From contig OU744727.1 in assembly GCA_916613615.1 (NCBI GenBank), positions 17,926,093 through 17,990,092 of the forward strand: a stretch of DNA of 64,000 nucleotides, given 5' to 3'. A program made the translations under genes and the position numbers. Of this stretch, positions 1 through 9,544 are shown piece after piece. The number at the start of each line of letters is the position of its first letter. The stretch's first letter is position 1. The notes below the pieces were generated by a model. The model worked only from the letters and a program-made list of their open reading frames with translations, ran no database searches and was not told the origin of the DNA. This stretch comes from Steromphala cineraria (Eukaryota > Mollusca > Gastropoda > Trochida > Trochidae).

Positions 1-54
1 CCCAATCATCTGCCATCTCAATGCATTTGAAATTCTCCTTCGTGCCATTGTCAT
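1..54 (-). pseudogene. Tc1-like transposase, N-terminal fragment at window edge
   Basis: Read on the minus strand, bases 54-1 start with ATG (52-54, or 46-48) and give a peptide beginning MARRRISNALRWQMIG. This resembles the N-terminal helix-turn-helix start of Tc1-type transposases. The rest of the gene would lie left of the window. The paired sequence at 34767-34826 continues into a clearly broken Tc1-like gene (34041-34826), which supports the call. Only the N-terminal tip is visible here, so whether this copy is intact cannot be judged. Confidence 0.6.
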
Positions 55-841
55 TGAGAAGTCAAACAAGTGGTAATGAAGTCAGAACCCATCCTTAAAT
101 ACCCAATACTTTGATTGTTTGAAACTTTTGTTTGCGAAACACATGGATGATGACCATTCAGATTATGCAAAGAAGTTTCATTTTTTTATCTTGATAACAA
201 GGAACCCCTTTTCATCAAATTTTAATTCAATTAAGGGTTGCTGCTGATTCCACTCTCACAATGTATATTTCATCCCCACATCACTGTTTTCAGAGGCATG
301 TTGCCAGAAGGTTCTTTTTTATCATGATACAAATTAGGATCCATTTTCAAAATAAGTCAGTTATTAATTATGATGAAACGTCATCAGGTAAAATCATGGT
401 TGATAAAAACTTGAAAATGCAACTAGTGATATACCGACTTAGAAATATTTTGACTTCAATAAAGTCAAAATAAGAAAACAGAAACAAAATAGCAAAATCA
501 CAGGTGTGTTATTAGTCTCAATAGGAAGACTGTTGTAGCATTTGGTATACTTGATTCGACACCACCACCAAGACGCACCAGTCAATGGTACTACTCGAAT
601 TGAAAGGTTCCTCTTTTAATGACCCAATCATATTGACTCTTCCCCTACAGTTCATTAAATGGTTTGGTCTTAAAAGTCATGACTTACTTCAAAATGTCTC
701 CTTCCAGTGGGTGTTGAGGACATCACATTTTAGATACTGTATTTAAGATACTGTAATATATACTGTAGGTGCATTCAGTTTGGCTTTACTTACGAAAATT
801 TCTTACGACCTATCTATCCATGATAAATAGTGTTGACCGTA
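55..841. other. No gene seen (5' flank of Tc1-like fragment)
   Basis: AT-rich sequence shared with copy B (34827-35590). A 70-codon open frame at 261-473 (+) is not conserved: the partner region carries changes that break it, and no splice signal or domain supports it. I see nothing functional. Confidence 0.6.
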
Positions 842-845
842 TTAA

Positions 846-1348
846 AGAGACACAGAGTATGTTGATAGGATCAGATCAGATAGGATAGATGTCAAATTTT
901 GAAATCGATGTTATTACATCAAGAACCACTAACTGTTTCTGAAAATAACAGGTTAAAGGTCAATCAGTACATAAGAGATAAAATACGGCCATTCAAAGTC
1001 GGGATTTTGATCGAAAACCGGACAATGTGGCTCAAGTGGCGCGCGCAAATTCGCCAAACGAAATTTTGAAACCTTGTCATAAGCTGACAGGAAGATATAT
1101 TCGATTCGATAGTGTTTATTAGGTATTGTTACTAATAGGAAGATTAATTGGATGCATAATTTCGAATATTAAACGTATTTGAGATGTCTTCTTGATTTTC
1201 CCATAAAATCAAGCATTTTAGAGATATTATGCATAAATGGATTATATTTTCAAGTCCAGTGATGGGATATGAACTTCATTCAACATATTAGATATTTTGT
1301 AGGTTATCAAAACCAAATAAAATATTAAGAAAGATACTCTGTGTCACT
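846..1348. mobile_element. 503-bp MITE with TTAA target duplication
   Basis: The element begins AGAGACACAGAGTA and ends TACTCTGTGTCACT. These are inverted repeats with 13 of 14 bases matching. It is flanked by TTAA at 842-845 and 1349-1352. Copy B has the uninterrupted site, with one TTAA in 'gaccgtattaatgaacag' near 35591-35608. TTAA duplication is the hallmark of piggyBac-type (and some Kolobok-type) transposition. The body has no ORF, so it is non-autonomous. It either inserted after the duplication or was precisely excised from copy B. Confidence 0.88.
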
Positions 1349-1469
1349 TTAATGAACAGTTTGATGATGCATCAGCTGAGGTTTGTCACTAATTGAAGTA
1401 ATGAAATTAGATTATGAAAGCAGACACACAAAACCTGCCACACCACATTTGAACAAGTTCAAATTAGGG

Positions 1470-1791
1470 TGAGTGAGTGAGTGAGTTGGTGTTTAACGTG
1501 TTTTGAACAATATTTCAGTTATTAAACACGTGGATGTTGCCATCCAAAAGAGAGTAGATAGATCAGGGAGAAAGGGATCGAAAGGATGAGAGAAAAGACG
1601 GAAAGAAAGGCATAGTGAGAGATAGAAAAGCAGGTTTTAGAAGGACTCACGTTTGGTCTGGCTTCTACCCGTCGACCTGTCCAGCTTGGGTGACCCTACC
1701 AGGAGCATGTAAGCTCCAGCTGGCATAGCTCTCGGGGTTGTCGAAGCACACAAACCACCACACCACGTTAAGGTAATGAGTCCAGTGGTGG
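1470..1791 (-). mobile_element. 322-bp SINE-like retroposon with 11-bp target duplication
   Basis: The insertion is bounded by the direct repeat TCAAATTAGGG at 1459-1469 and 1792-1802. Copy B has only one copy of the site and no insertion (near 35698-35712). The left end carries the (GTGA)n-type run, so if this is the 3' tail the element lies on the minus strand with an (ACTC)n tail. The internal part near 1690-1770 includes a segment of a kind I recall from invertebrate retroposons (minus strand 'gctggacaggtcgacgg'). A 91-codon open frame at 1637-1912 (-) runs out of the element into flanking DNA and is not a gene. Confidence 0.8.
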
Positions 1792-2060
1792 TCAAATTAG
1801 GGAGAAGAGTCTTACAGTGGGTGTTCTTCGTAGTGTGAACAATATCACTGGCAAATGTTACGTGTCCTTCAAGTGCATTTGTAGCTTTTGAGGCTTCCTG
1901 TGTTGAAAGCACAAGGATCTCCTACCGACTCTTCAGTAACAGTGCTTCAAAATAAAAGTACTTCAAATAACTTGTTATTTTCATATTGATACCTTTCAAT
2001 TACTATGGAATGTCGAGCTGTGAACAAAATTCAAGATATTTAAAAGTATCAACAAGATTT

Positions 2061-2090
2061 GAAGGGTTCAGAAGCAAATCGACCTAAGTC
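2061..2090 (+). repeat. Left terminal inverted repeat of the 5-kb transposon
   Basis: It starts GAAGGGTTCAGAAGCAAA and ends CGACCTAAGTC. It pairs with 7020-7049 in reverse complement with one mismatch (T at 2079 against A). The terminal GACCTAAGTC is the first copy of the subterminal motif. Confidence 0.9.
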
Positions 2091-2283
2091 CCTTTTTGCA
2101 ACTTTTCAGGAGAGACGAAAAACTACTTTCTTTAAAACTATTCTGGGAAGTGTCAATGTTTTTTTATTTTGACTTTTGTTATGGTATACAATACACAATG
2201 CTTAACTTTAACGAAGTTTCAATTAGTATTTACAGAGTTATCATGGCTTAAATGATTTTCCCATTGCTGTTTTGTAGCAGAAT

Positions 2284-2344
2284 GACCTAAGTCAGGTATA
2301 TTTTTCATGGCAGAACGAATTTGAAAAGCAAAACAACCTAAGTC
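2284..2344. promoter_or_regulatory. Left subterminal GACCTAAGTC motifs
   Basis: GACCTAAGTC lies at 2284-2293 and ACCTAAGTC at 2336-2344, in addition to the copy in the terminal repeat (2081-2090). Short motifs repeated near both ends of a DNA transposon are usually transposase-binding sites; that function is inferred here. Confidence 0.6.
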
Positions 2345-3118
2345 ATTATTCTGTAAGTTCATGTAATTAAAATCACATTATTATGACAATAATGATAGCC
2401 AAACTATATTTTAACTATTGAATTGGCTTATTTTGTTATTAATGAAAGTATTGCATTTTGATTCAATATACATAACGTGTTTTGTATTGATGATATCTAA
2501 AAAATAATCCGTTTCATTGGTCACAGCATTAAGAATGATAAAACAACAACATTTTAAGTACCATCAAATTTATTCAAACTTGAAACATCCTGAATAGAAA
2601 CTACAATAAGCAAGAAATATGTCTCTAACTTCTAAATTCAAACATTAGAAAAAGAAGAAACCTATTGCAGAATATATAAACTTTTGATCCTTACTTTTAC
2701 TTGTGTCACAGAAAGAACATTGGTGACTCATATAAAAAAAAGATCTTAAAAAATAACAGGTTCTGATAACACCAACAATTAAATTTGAAAATGTGAAACT
2801 TTAACCATATGAAACAATACATCTGTAATGTCCTTTCGTAACATTTAATGTAACAGTAACTTCAATAAAGGTGAACTTGAGATTGAAAGAACGAATACAA
2901 TTCAATGTTAACCTGCTAGTGCTTCTGAATCAGTACTAGTTTTGATGATTCTCATCAGTGCATGTCAGCATGAATGTCAGAAAAAATCATTCTGATATTA
3001 CTTTACTAGGGTAAGAACAAATCAGATAAACCTCGAACAAAGTGACTGTTCGTCACAAAATGCATACAATGTCAAACTAATGCAACTGCAGTTAACCATT
3101 GTGTCATGTTTCTGTTCT

Positions 3119-5599
3119 TTAATCACTGTCATCACAGTATTCACTCTCCTCATCAGAGTTGGTGTCATGTGGAAGCATCTCAAAGAATGAGCGCTTCTCC
3201 AGATCTGGTATGTAGGGTATCTGTTTTAAGATATCTTGCCATTTGCAACGCTTCAGCTTGATTGGTGCGTTGTACTTCTCACACAGATCCATAGTGAAAG
3301 CTCCACGCTTTAGGATTGGAACTTTCTTCCAAGCTTCTGCTTTGTCAAGGGTGAACCTACACCAGACCTGATCTTCATGTTTGATTTGTCTCACTTGTCC
3401 AGTCTCCCAGTCGATCTCTTCGCTTGTGCCATAACTGAACCATCGTACCTTTGAGAAGCCAACCTTTCCTCCATTAGCATCTTTGAAAACTGTTCTGATG
3501 CTTCTGGTGCTCAGATCTCTAAAATCCTTGAAGTCTGACATTTGCATTTCCTCAACTTTGAAGGCACTTGGGTAAACCCTTGCTTTCTCAATTACTTCCT
3601 TTAGGTCTGATGGTGTAACGATGCTTTCAACCTTTGTTCTTTGCTGGATGATGCCAAAATCGCGATCATTGGCCAGACGTGTGTGGCCTCTAAGTAGTAT
3701 CTTGTGGTTGATACTTTCAAACTTACCATAGTAAATTTGACTTTGAAATAAAGACACCATATCATGATTCCTATTCTGTCCCCCACATCAATCTGAATAG
3801 ACAATGCAGGCTTTCGCTCCCGATTGTCTATTCTGAAGAACCTTCTTAAGGCATGAAGCAACTTCAGAGCCCCCTTTTTTGGCCACTGTTTCTGGATAGA
3901 TGCACATTATACCATCGCCATTTACATGGTCATGGATTCCGAAATTGAACATGTTTAATTGTCTGCTGTAGTACATTTTGTGTGGGTTAAGTTTGGGATC
4001 ATGAAATTTTGTTGATAATCAAAAGAGTACATGTCAATTGCTTCTTTTGAGCATGGGTCATTCTGGTTAAAGTTGCGCTCAACCTCCCATGAATCTTGTG
4101 CACATTTACGATCCTGTTTCATTTCATCATAGGACAGGTTTGCATGATACAAATGCTTGTCCTTCTCAGCTTGAAGCTTTTCCATCTGCTCGGCATCTTC
4201 CTCAACTGCTACTTTAGACTCCAATAGATCACAGGTACCACAGGTGTCAGTACGGGGATATCCAAAGGACAGTGAATATTCACTAAACACTGATCTGTAT
4301 GCATACTCTGTTGTAACAGGTTGACACTCCATGTTATTTTCCATGGCTTCCCAGGTATCTGGTTCGTATTCCCTGAAACACATTCTCCACATCCTCCTGA
4401 TGTTGAGATGAGCTGGCAGATACTGTTTATTAGGGTTATCTTTAGGCGAGTAATGTGATTTCACTGGGGCAAAACTTTTGATATGATCTTTAATTTTCAT
4501 GATTACCTCTTCAGGAATCTTGTTACTTGGAACGTGTCGTCCTCTTTTATCAGGCGGAGGAGACATTGGATTATCAGACCCTAGGATATGTCTTATGCGT
4601 GATCGATCCACAGCATGAACTTGAAGGAAGCATCCATAGCATATCTGGCGACGTGCTCCATCTGCCATAATAACATAATACTTGTAGGGGCAGCTTCTAT
4701 GTCTCGGAGTTTCTGCTCTCGGTTTGTGTTGCATTTTCTCTGTTGATGAATCGACCAATCCACAAAGGTACATATCTTGCTCTCTTTTGTTGCCTAATTC
4801 ATTGAAAACTACCTGGGCATGGTTACCAAGTTTTTCAAAACATTTTGCACGACAACTTCTTGATTTTAGTTTCTTTGCAGCTACTTTTTTGTTACTGGCA
4901 TTGCTATATTCCTGACCAGTGCTTCGTTTCCTTTTCTGGACAGTTCTTTTCCAGTCTGAAGGATTTGCCGTTTTTCTTCTTTTAAGAAAATCATAAACAT
5001 CATCATTTTTGTCATTAGGCACATTGTCATCTGTTGTCTCCTCACAACACACAATCTAATTTAGCTGTCGAGTCAACTGTCGCTGCTACACCGATACCAC
5101 CAGATGCCTCGGACACATCAACCTGAGCTGCAATGACGTCTGTGTTTAACATTTGATATTCAGGACGTTCTGCAGGATGTTCTTCAAGTACTTCAGTTTG
5201 ACATTCCATATGCTTGTCAACGACGAAAGAACCCATATTAAGTAGTCGAACTGATTTATTGTTATCACAGTCGTCAGTATCCTCAGACGAATGCGAATCA
5301 GGCACGAAATCAGGATCTTTAACATCTGTTGGCAATGAAACATCGTCTTCCAGATCAGATGAATTGGAGTCAGGCACAAAACTGGTTTCTTTTGGATCTG
5401 ACGGCAAAACAACATCATCATTCTGATCATCAATTGGTGAATCAGCAACATGTAAATTTGCTGCAGATTCAATTGCAAATTCAATGGACTCTTGAAGTGT
5501 CTTTTGAGTGTTGTCCAGTTCAAATACTGAGTCACTGTCACTCTCTGAATCATAATTAAACAACATTTGTAAGACATCTTCAGTTGTGAGTTTCTCCAT
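3119..5599 (-). pseudogene. Putative transposase, DUF7869-type family, broken by two frameshifts and one stop
   Basis: The product resembles the invertebrate proteins I know as DUF7869 proteins. Segment order from the ATG at 5599: an acidic Asp/Ser-rich N-terminus (about 185 codons, 5599-5042); then after a frameshift at 5042-5052, 365 codons (to 3955) with CRAKC at residues 67-71 of that segment, CPYKYY at 121, CYGC at 138, DKRGRH near 168 and DTCGTCD at 269-275; then a likely first catalytic Asp in SFDYQQNF (residue 345). A one-base frameshift follows in an A-run near 3975, then the MYYSRQL...GIHD block, then VYSD followed by an in-frame TGA (3788-3790) where the family has Asn, then CGGQN and the NDRDFG block to the stop at 3119. 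Pattern Asp...SDN...DRDFG fits an RNase H-like transposase fold, but no catalytic role is proven. Total coding span is about 830 codons. The two frameshifts and the stop mean this copy cannot make the full protein. Confidence 0.75.
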
Positions 5600-5639
5600 T
5601 TTGATTTAGAAAATCAACACTATCGATTCAATGACTCCT

Positions 5640-6350
5640 TTAATCAGTTGCACATGCTCTCTTTGGATGTGGAACAGAGTAAACCCATCTCTTCTCTGAC
5701 AGCATGCTGCGTGGAATAAATTCCATGATACAATGTCCGAAACAAACCTCTCCAACATAGTCATTGACTAAACATGACCACCCTAATGGGTCTTCTTTCG
5801 GAAATAATGAGATAAAAGCCAGACTTCTTCTTGTTGAAAGCATCTTTCGAACAGTTTTAGCTGTAACAGGTTTGGAGTTACTAATGTCCAAGTAACGAAG
5901 ATTTGGCATCCTCATAACAATTTCCAGTTGGTGATCTTCAGTTAGATCTCTAAGTCCATGTGTGAAGAGATGTGTCAAATTCACACATAAGGTCAAAGCA
6001 TTGAAAATGTATGATATGCCATCAGAGTTCCATCCAGAAACTGTCAACTCTGTCAGATTGGGAACATGACTTACATTGCCAATGACCGGGACATGCTGTA
6101 GGCTCATGATAAGTTTTCGAACATTCACGCATAATGGTATATACTTTGAAAAGTCTATATGCTGTTCATATTGTATGCGACAGTCACAGGAACGAAGGTC
6201 CAAACAAGTGAATTTTGCCCATAGAAAACGACTTACTACTATTTCATGCCACAGTTTACAGACAGCGGCAACATCCTGGACAAGAACACATGGGGAAATA
6301 TACTGTAAAATTTCTATTTGAAGTTCCGTTGGCAAGTTGAAGCCATTCAT
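5640..6350 (-). CDS. F-box and leucine-rich-repeat protein carried by the transposon
   Basis: An intact 236-residue frame from the ATG at 6348-6350 to TAA at 5640-5642. Residues about 6-47 fit an F-box (LPTELQIEILQYI ... VCKLWHEIV ... LWAKF), the Skp1-binding module of SCF ubiquitin ligases. The rest has irregular leucine-rich repeats (PNLTELTVSG, VNLTHLFTHGL, PNLRYLDISN), as in FBXL substrate adaptors, with no membrane segment. The open frame extends to 6398, but a strong 3' splice site on the minus strand (pyrimidine run then TTGCAG, AG at 6374-6375) starts an exon at 6373. A matching GTAAGT donor at 6711-6716 gives a 343-bp intron, so the upstream exon is probably 5' UTR. The gene ends 40 bp before the ATG of the DUF7869-type gene, on the same strand and inside the same terminal repeats. 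It has no frameshift or stop, unlike its neighbour. Confidence 0.75.
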   Translation of the reverse strand: MNGFNLPTELQIEILQYISPCVLVQDVAAVCKLWHEIVVSRFLWAKFTCLDLRSCDCRIQYEQHIDFSKYIPLCVNVRKLIMSLQHVPVIGNVSHVPNLTELTVSGWNSDGISYIFNALTLCVNLTHLFTHGLRDLTEDHQLEIVMRMPNLRYLDISNSKPVTAKTVRKMLSTRRSLAFISLFPKEDPLGWSCLVNDYVGEVCFGHCIMEFIPRSMLSEKRWVYSVPHPKRACATD

Positions 6351-6596
6351 TGGAATTTTGAGCGTGGAGATCCCTGCAACAAGGAAAAAAAGATTCACTA
6401 TTTCAACAATTTTCCCATGAAAATTACTACTACTGTTGCATATTTATTTACAGATTATGATAGTGGAAGTCAAAGATGCGATTTAAAATATCAAAAGGTT
6501 GATGGAAAGGAAATCAACTTGACTTTTTGACTTTTATAGCTTTTACTTTATGTTTTATCCTTTTCTTTTGTGCTTCAATAGTTTTGTGCCAAAACA

Positions 6597-7029
6597 ACCT
6601 AAGTCCTGAAACCAACTTTTAGCACATTTTAAGTAGTAATTAACGTTGTTTTTCAAACAAAATCACAAAAAAATATACCCTATCACTTAATTTTCAATAT
6701 CTGTCTCAAAACTTACCAATTTGATTCCGATTTTAAAAGTTGTTACCAGTTTCCTCAGACACTGCTTCCAGAGTGACATGTGGTCATGACACCTATTTTC
6801 ACCTCCTTTCAGAAGAGTTTGGAGGCAAAAAGACCTAAGTCTGGCCCATTCAGAGACAGAACGAACTAAGTCTGACTTAGGTCATTTGTGCATAAATATG
6901 CCAATTTCAATGAGCTGTAACTTCGTCAAAAATTATTGTATCAACATGACAGTTCACCAAAAGGTAGATCTTTTCATAATGATTAACGTGATATAATTAT
7001 GTCAAAACGACCTAAGTGTGACTTAGGTC
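6597..7029. promoter_or_regulatory. Right subterminal GACCTAAGTC motif cluster
   Basis: ACCTAAGTC 6597-6605, GACCTAAGTC 6832-6841, GAACTAAGTC 6863-6872, GACTTAGGTC 6874-6883, GACCTAAGTG 7009-7018 and GACTTAGGTC 7020-7029. Both orientations occur, and two pairs are arranged head to head. The right end is upstream of both minus-strand genes, so these sites could also tie transcription to transposase binding. Confidence 0.6.
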
Positions 7030-7049
7030 GTTTTGCTTCTGAACCCTTC
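7020..7049 (-). repeat. Right terminal inverted repeat of the 5-kb transposon
   Basis: Reverse complement of 2061-2090 with one mismatch. Just inside it, GACCTAAGTG (7009-7018) faces GACTTAGGTC (7020-7029) across one base, forming a perfect short palindrome (CGACCTAAGT / ACTTAGGTCG). This could be a paired transposase-binding site. Confidence 0.9.
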
Positions 7050-7214
7050 ATTTACAAAGACAAATATGTTAACCAAAAAACTAATGGTTGCATGGTTAAG
7101 TTTCATTCATTTAAGATGTCTTTTTTTAAAATACCAAGTTTTGTTAACATTCATGGGATCCAGTAGACCAATGAATATTAATATAATTTTCTTGTTTGCC
7201 CTCTTTTGCTAGAA

Positions 7215-7290
7215 TTATAGTAAACCTAAGCGCCTTGAGCAACCACGAGTGGTTGGATATGCACGCTATATAAAAAAAAAATATCCATCC
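7215..7290 (+). mobile_element. LINE 3'-tail fragment
   Basis: A block absent from copy B contains 'aagcgccttgagcaacc' and 'gcacgctatataaaa', followed by an A-run and (ATCC)n-like repeats. This is the usual 3' end of CR1/L2-type LINEs, like the GCGCTATATAAA tail at 25590. It is too short for coding sequence and the target duplication is not clear. Confidence 0.6.
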
Positions 7291-7704
7291 ATATATACCG
7301 GTATGTAATCAAAGGTACAGTCCATTAGTTACAAATTGTAGGGTCTTCTGTTTTCAAAATCCCCGTTGTTTATCAATTTTTAGAACTATCGGAAAACCGT
7401 ACTTTATCCTCAATGTCTAAAGGTTTTTAGATGGTTTAACACAGCCTTAGGAAATATTCGAAATATATTCTTTAGACGTTTACCTCAACAATATGGAATA
7501 ACTGTCAAAATAATTGAGATCAAATCAATGTTTTCACAATGTCATATGAACTACCTAGAATAATTATTTCAAGCAAAACAAATGTCAAATTAAATTGTAA
7601 GTACATGTATTGAATATTGTAACAGGTTCGTCTTTTGATAGTTTCCTATTCAGGGAAGATTACAGAGAAGAATCTAATTGCAATCAACTTAGCTGAACTA
7701 TCGT

Positions 7705-8068
7705 TCAAATACAAACAAATTCCAAACAAACAAATACCATGAACATTTTATCATGGTTCACGAATGAGCTATTGATGAACTTCTTTGGTCTGTAAAAATA
7801 AATTCTCAATGATTGAAAAGGTGATAATCTTGTGTATGTTGTTCTGAGACCCCATGTGTTCTTTTCTTGGTCCAACAAGAATTTAATGATGAAATACATT
7901 TATCCCGATTGTCATAAGTCTACCAGTGCATACAATTTTAAATCACTCAAATATTTAAATACAGTTTTTTATGTCGTTCAAAAGGAGTGTTATACGTTCC
8001 TTTACGGTAGAATATTAACCATTCTGATTACAAATAGGACAACATACAGTGACCTTTCTGTGTTGAAC
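7705..8068. other. No gene supported
   Basis: Short open frames on both strands (7705-7899 minus, 7832-8110 plus) are present. Their partners near 36.5-37.0 kb differ by indels that shift the frames, so neither looks constrained. The plus-strand frame runs into the dispersed module at 8069. Confidence 0.5.
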
Positions 8069-8206
8069 AGATACACATGTTTACATTCAACCACAAAATC
8101 AAGTAATTAGCAGACAGCAGGTGCTCGTGTTACAATTAAGGCAGATAATTGCCGTTGTTGGTGTCAATGTGCTTAGTTAACTAGATCAGAGTGGAGATTC
8201 ACTAGG
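8069..8206 (+). repeat. Dispersed ~140-bp module, unit 1
   Basis: It starts GATACACATGTTTACATT, contains GACAGCAGGTG (8113) and GGCAGATAATTG, and ends near 'agttaactagatcagagtgg'. Unit 2 (12068-12207) has the same order of blocks. Copy B holds it at about 36927-37065. It combines a CAGGTG E-box and a GATA motif. In copy B an open frame crosses it (Cys-rich peptide NCRCWCQC), so exon and regulatory readings both remain possible. Confidence 0.6.
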
Positions 8207-8815
8207 TTCCGAGTTTGGCTTCAAGCTTTCTCTCGTTAAACTGTTTATTGTTCTCCATTCTAGACAACAGTAATGGTTCTATGATGCTTCTTCAATGTCC
8301 ATCCTTTCAAGAGGTCAATGCTGTACAGTTTGAATAGATTTTGTTGATAAACTGCTTTATATAGTTTTGTAAGAAACAGCACATCTTCTTGTGTAACTAT
8401 ATCGACTTGCAATCAGTGAAATCAATTATCTTATGAAACCTTAGATACAATGGGAGTTTGTATTTGAATATAAGCTAATGATTGTGTTATGAGCAGAAAA
8501 TAGTTACTGAAACTCTTCTGTGACATTCAATTTGCATGTATAGTTTTGGATGATAATAAACTGTTATGTATTACATCTAGAAGTATGATATATGACAAAC
8601 ACCCATCACTTTAACTAACACCCATTAACTTGTCGAAAAAGGGATACTAAAGAAAACAAAAATGCCTACGCCTTCCATTCACAATATTCTACAAATAAAA
8701 AACAATCATGAATGAGTTATGGCTGGTTTTCATGTTTTCGACTAAAATGTATTCTTAATCCGCTAATTTTGTTGGTAATTTAGTTTTGCAATCTAATATG
8801 AAAGGTCCTAGAGTC

Positions 8816-9544
8816 GTTGTTTTATTTTAATACTTGATTATGCACTGTAATGTCTTGTTTACAATATAAGTATAAACGTATTAAAGAAATTAAATTTATT
8901 ACCTATTTAAGTTGCTGATTAGTGGCTGTAAACCTTAAGCAAATTCTGGATGTATATAGTGTTTTAATATATGTCGGATATATTTAAATAACTGACATCA
9001 TTTCATTTGTACCTTTTGATCTGCTGAATAATACATACATGTAATTTGAGGCTTTGAGCAAATCTTCTGTACCTGAAAATTGTTGATGTATGTTAAATTC
9101 TTAATCAAAAATAGCTTTAGGATCAAATATACTTAAGACACATTTTTGCCTCAGGCTAAACAAAACGTTTGACGTAAATTGTAATAAAGCATGCCCATAA
9201 GGATTCAAATGAGTTTCTTTTGTAGCTTTTATCATGTTTCAACTTCAAAATAACAAAATTTAGGAATTCACACAATTTTATTTATTTAGTTCCTAACATT
9301 GATGAATTGTTTGTGCCTAGAAAGTCACGAACAATCAAAGAAGTACATGATATATATTCTTCGGGATCAGCCTCATTTTCATTATTTTTGTAAATTTTAA
9401 CTGACATTTCACCAAAAAGACAATTCAAAACAAATGAAGTCATTTATTTTAAGAACATTTTATAACAACTTGTCAGTGGATGTGTTCACGACATATAATT
9501 GATCTATGGATGACGTTTATGGTAATGCCTCTGTTATCATGTTA
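8816..9544. other. 729-bp block present only in copy A
   Basis: Copy B joins the flanks directly at 37639/37640. There are no inverted ends and no target duplication, so a deletion in copy B is more likely than an insertion in copy A. No ORF or structure was recognised inside. Confidence 0.6.

Larger units (their letters stand above)
2061..7049 (-). mobile_element. 4989-bp DNA transposon carrying DUF7869-type and F-box genes
   Basis: The ends are 30-bp inverted repeats at 2061-2090 and 7020-7049, starting GAAGGGTTCAGAAGCAAA, with one mismatch. A 4-bp direct repeat ATTT flanks the element (2057-2060 and 7050-7053). Copy B has the empty site at about 35967-35985, 'aacaagagtaacaaaac', where the four target bases differ in part, so the exact length of the target duplication is not certain. 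Inside, both genes lie on the minus strand: F-box/LRR (5640-6350) and then a broken DUF7869-type gene (3119-5599). Copies of GACCTAAGTC cluster near both ends. About 1 kb at the left end (2091-3118) and about 650 bp at the right end are non-coding. The superfamily is not one I can name. Confidence 0.85.

Noticed and set aside
3788..3790. In-frame TGA as a selenocysteine codon in the DUF7869-type gene
   Set aside because: The family has Asn, not Cys, at this place, the gene carries other frameshifts, and no SECIS-like element was noticed. Decay is simpler.
3970..3980. A-run frameshift as programmed -1 frameshifting
   Set aside because: The run is only AAAA without a canonical slippery heptamer or a clear downstream structure, and a second frameshift and a stop are also present.
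5146..5577. 143-codon minus-strand ORF and plus-strand ORFs at 5214-5426 and 5329-5559
   Set aside because: They are other-frame readings of the acidic Asp/Ser-rich N-terminus of the DUF7869-type gene.
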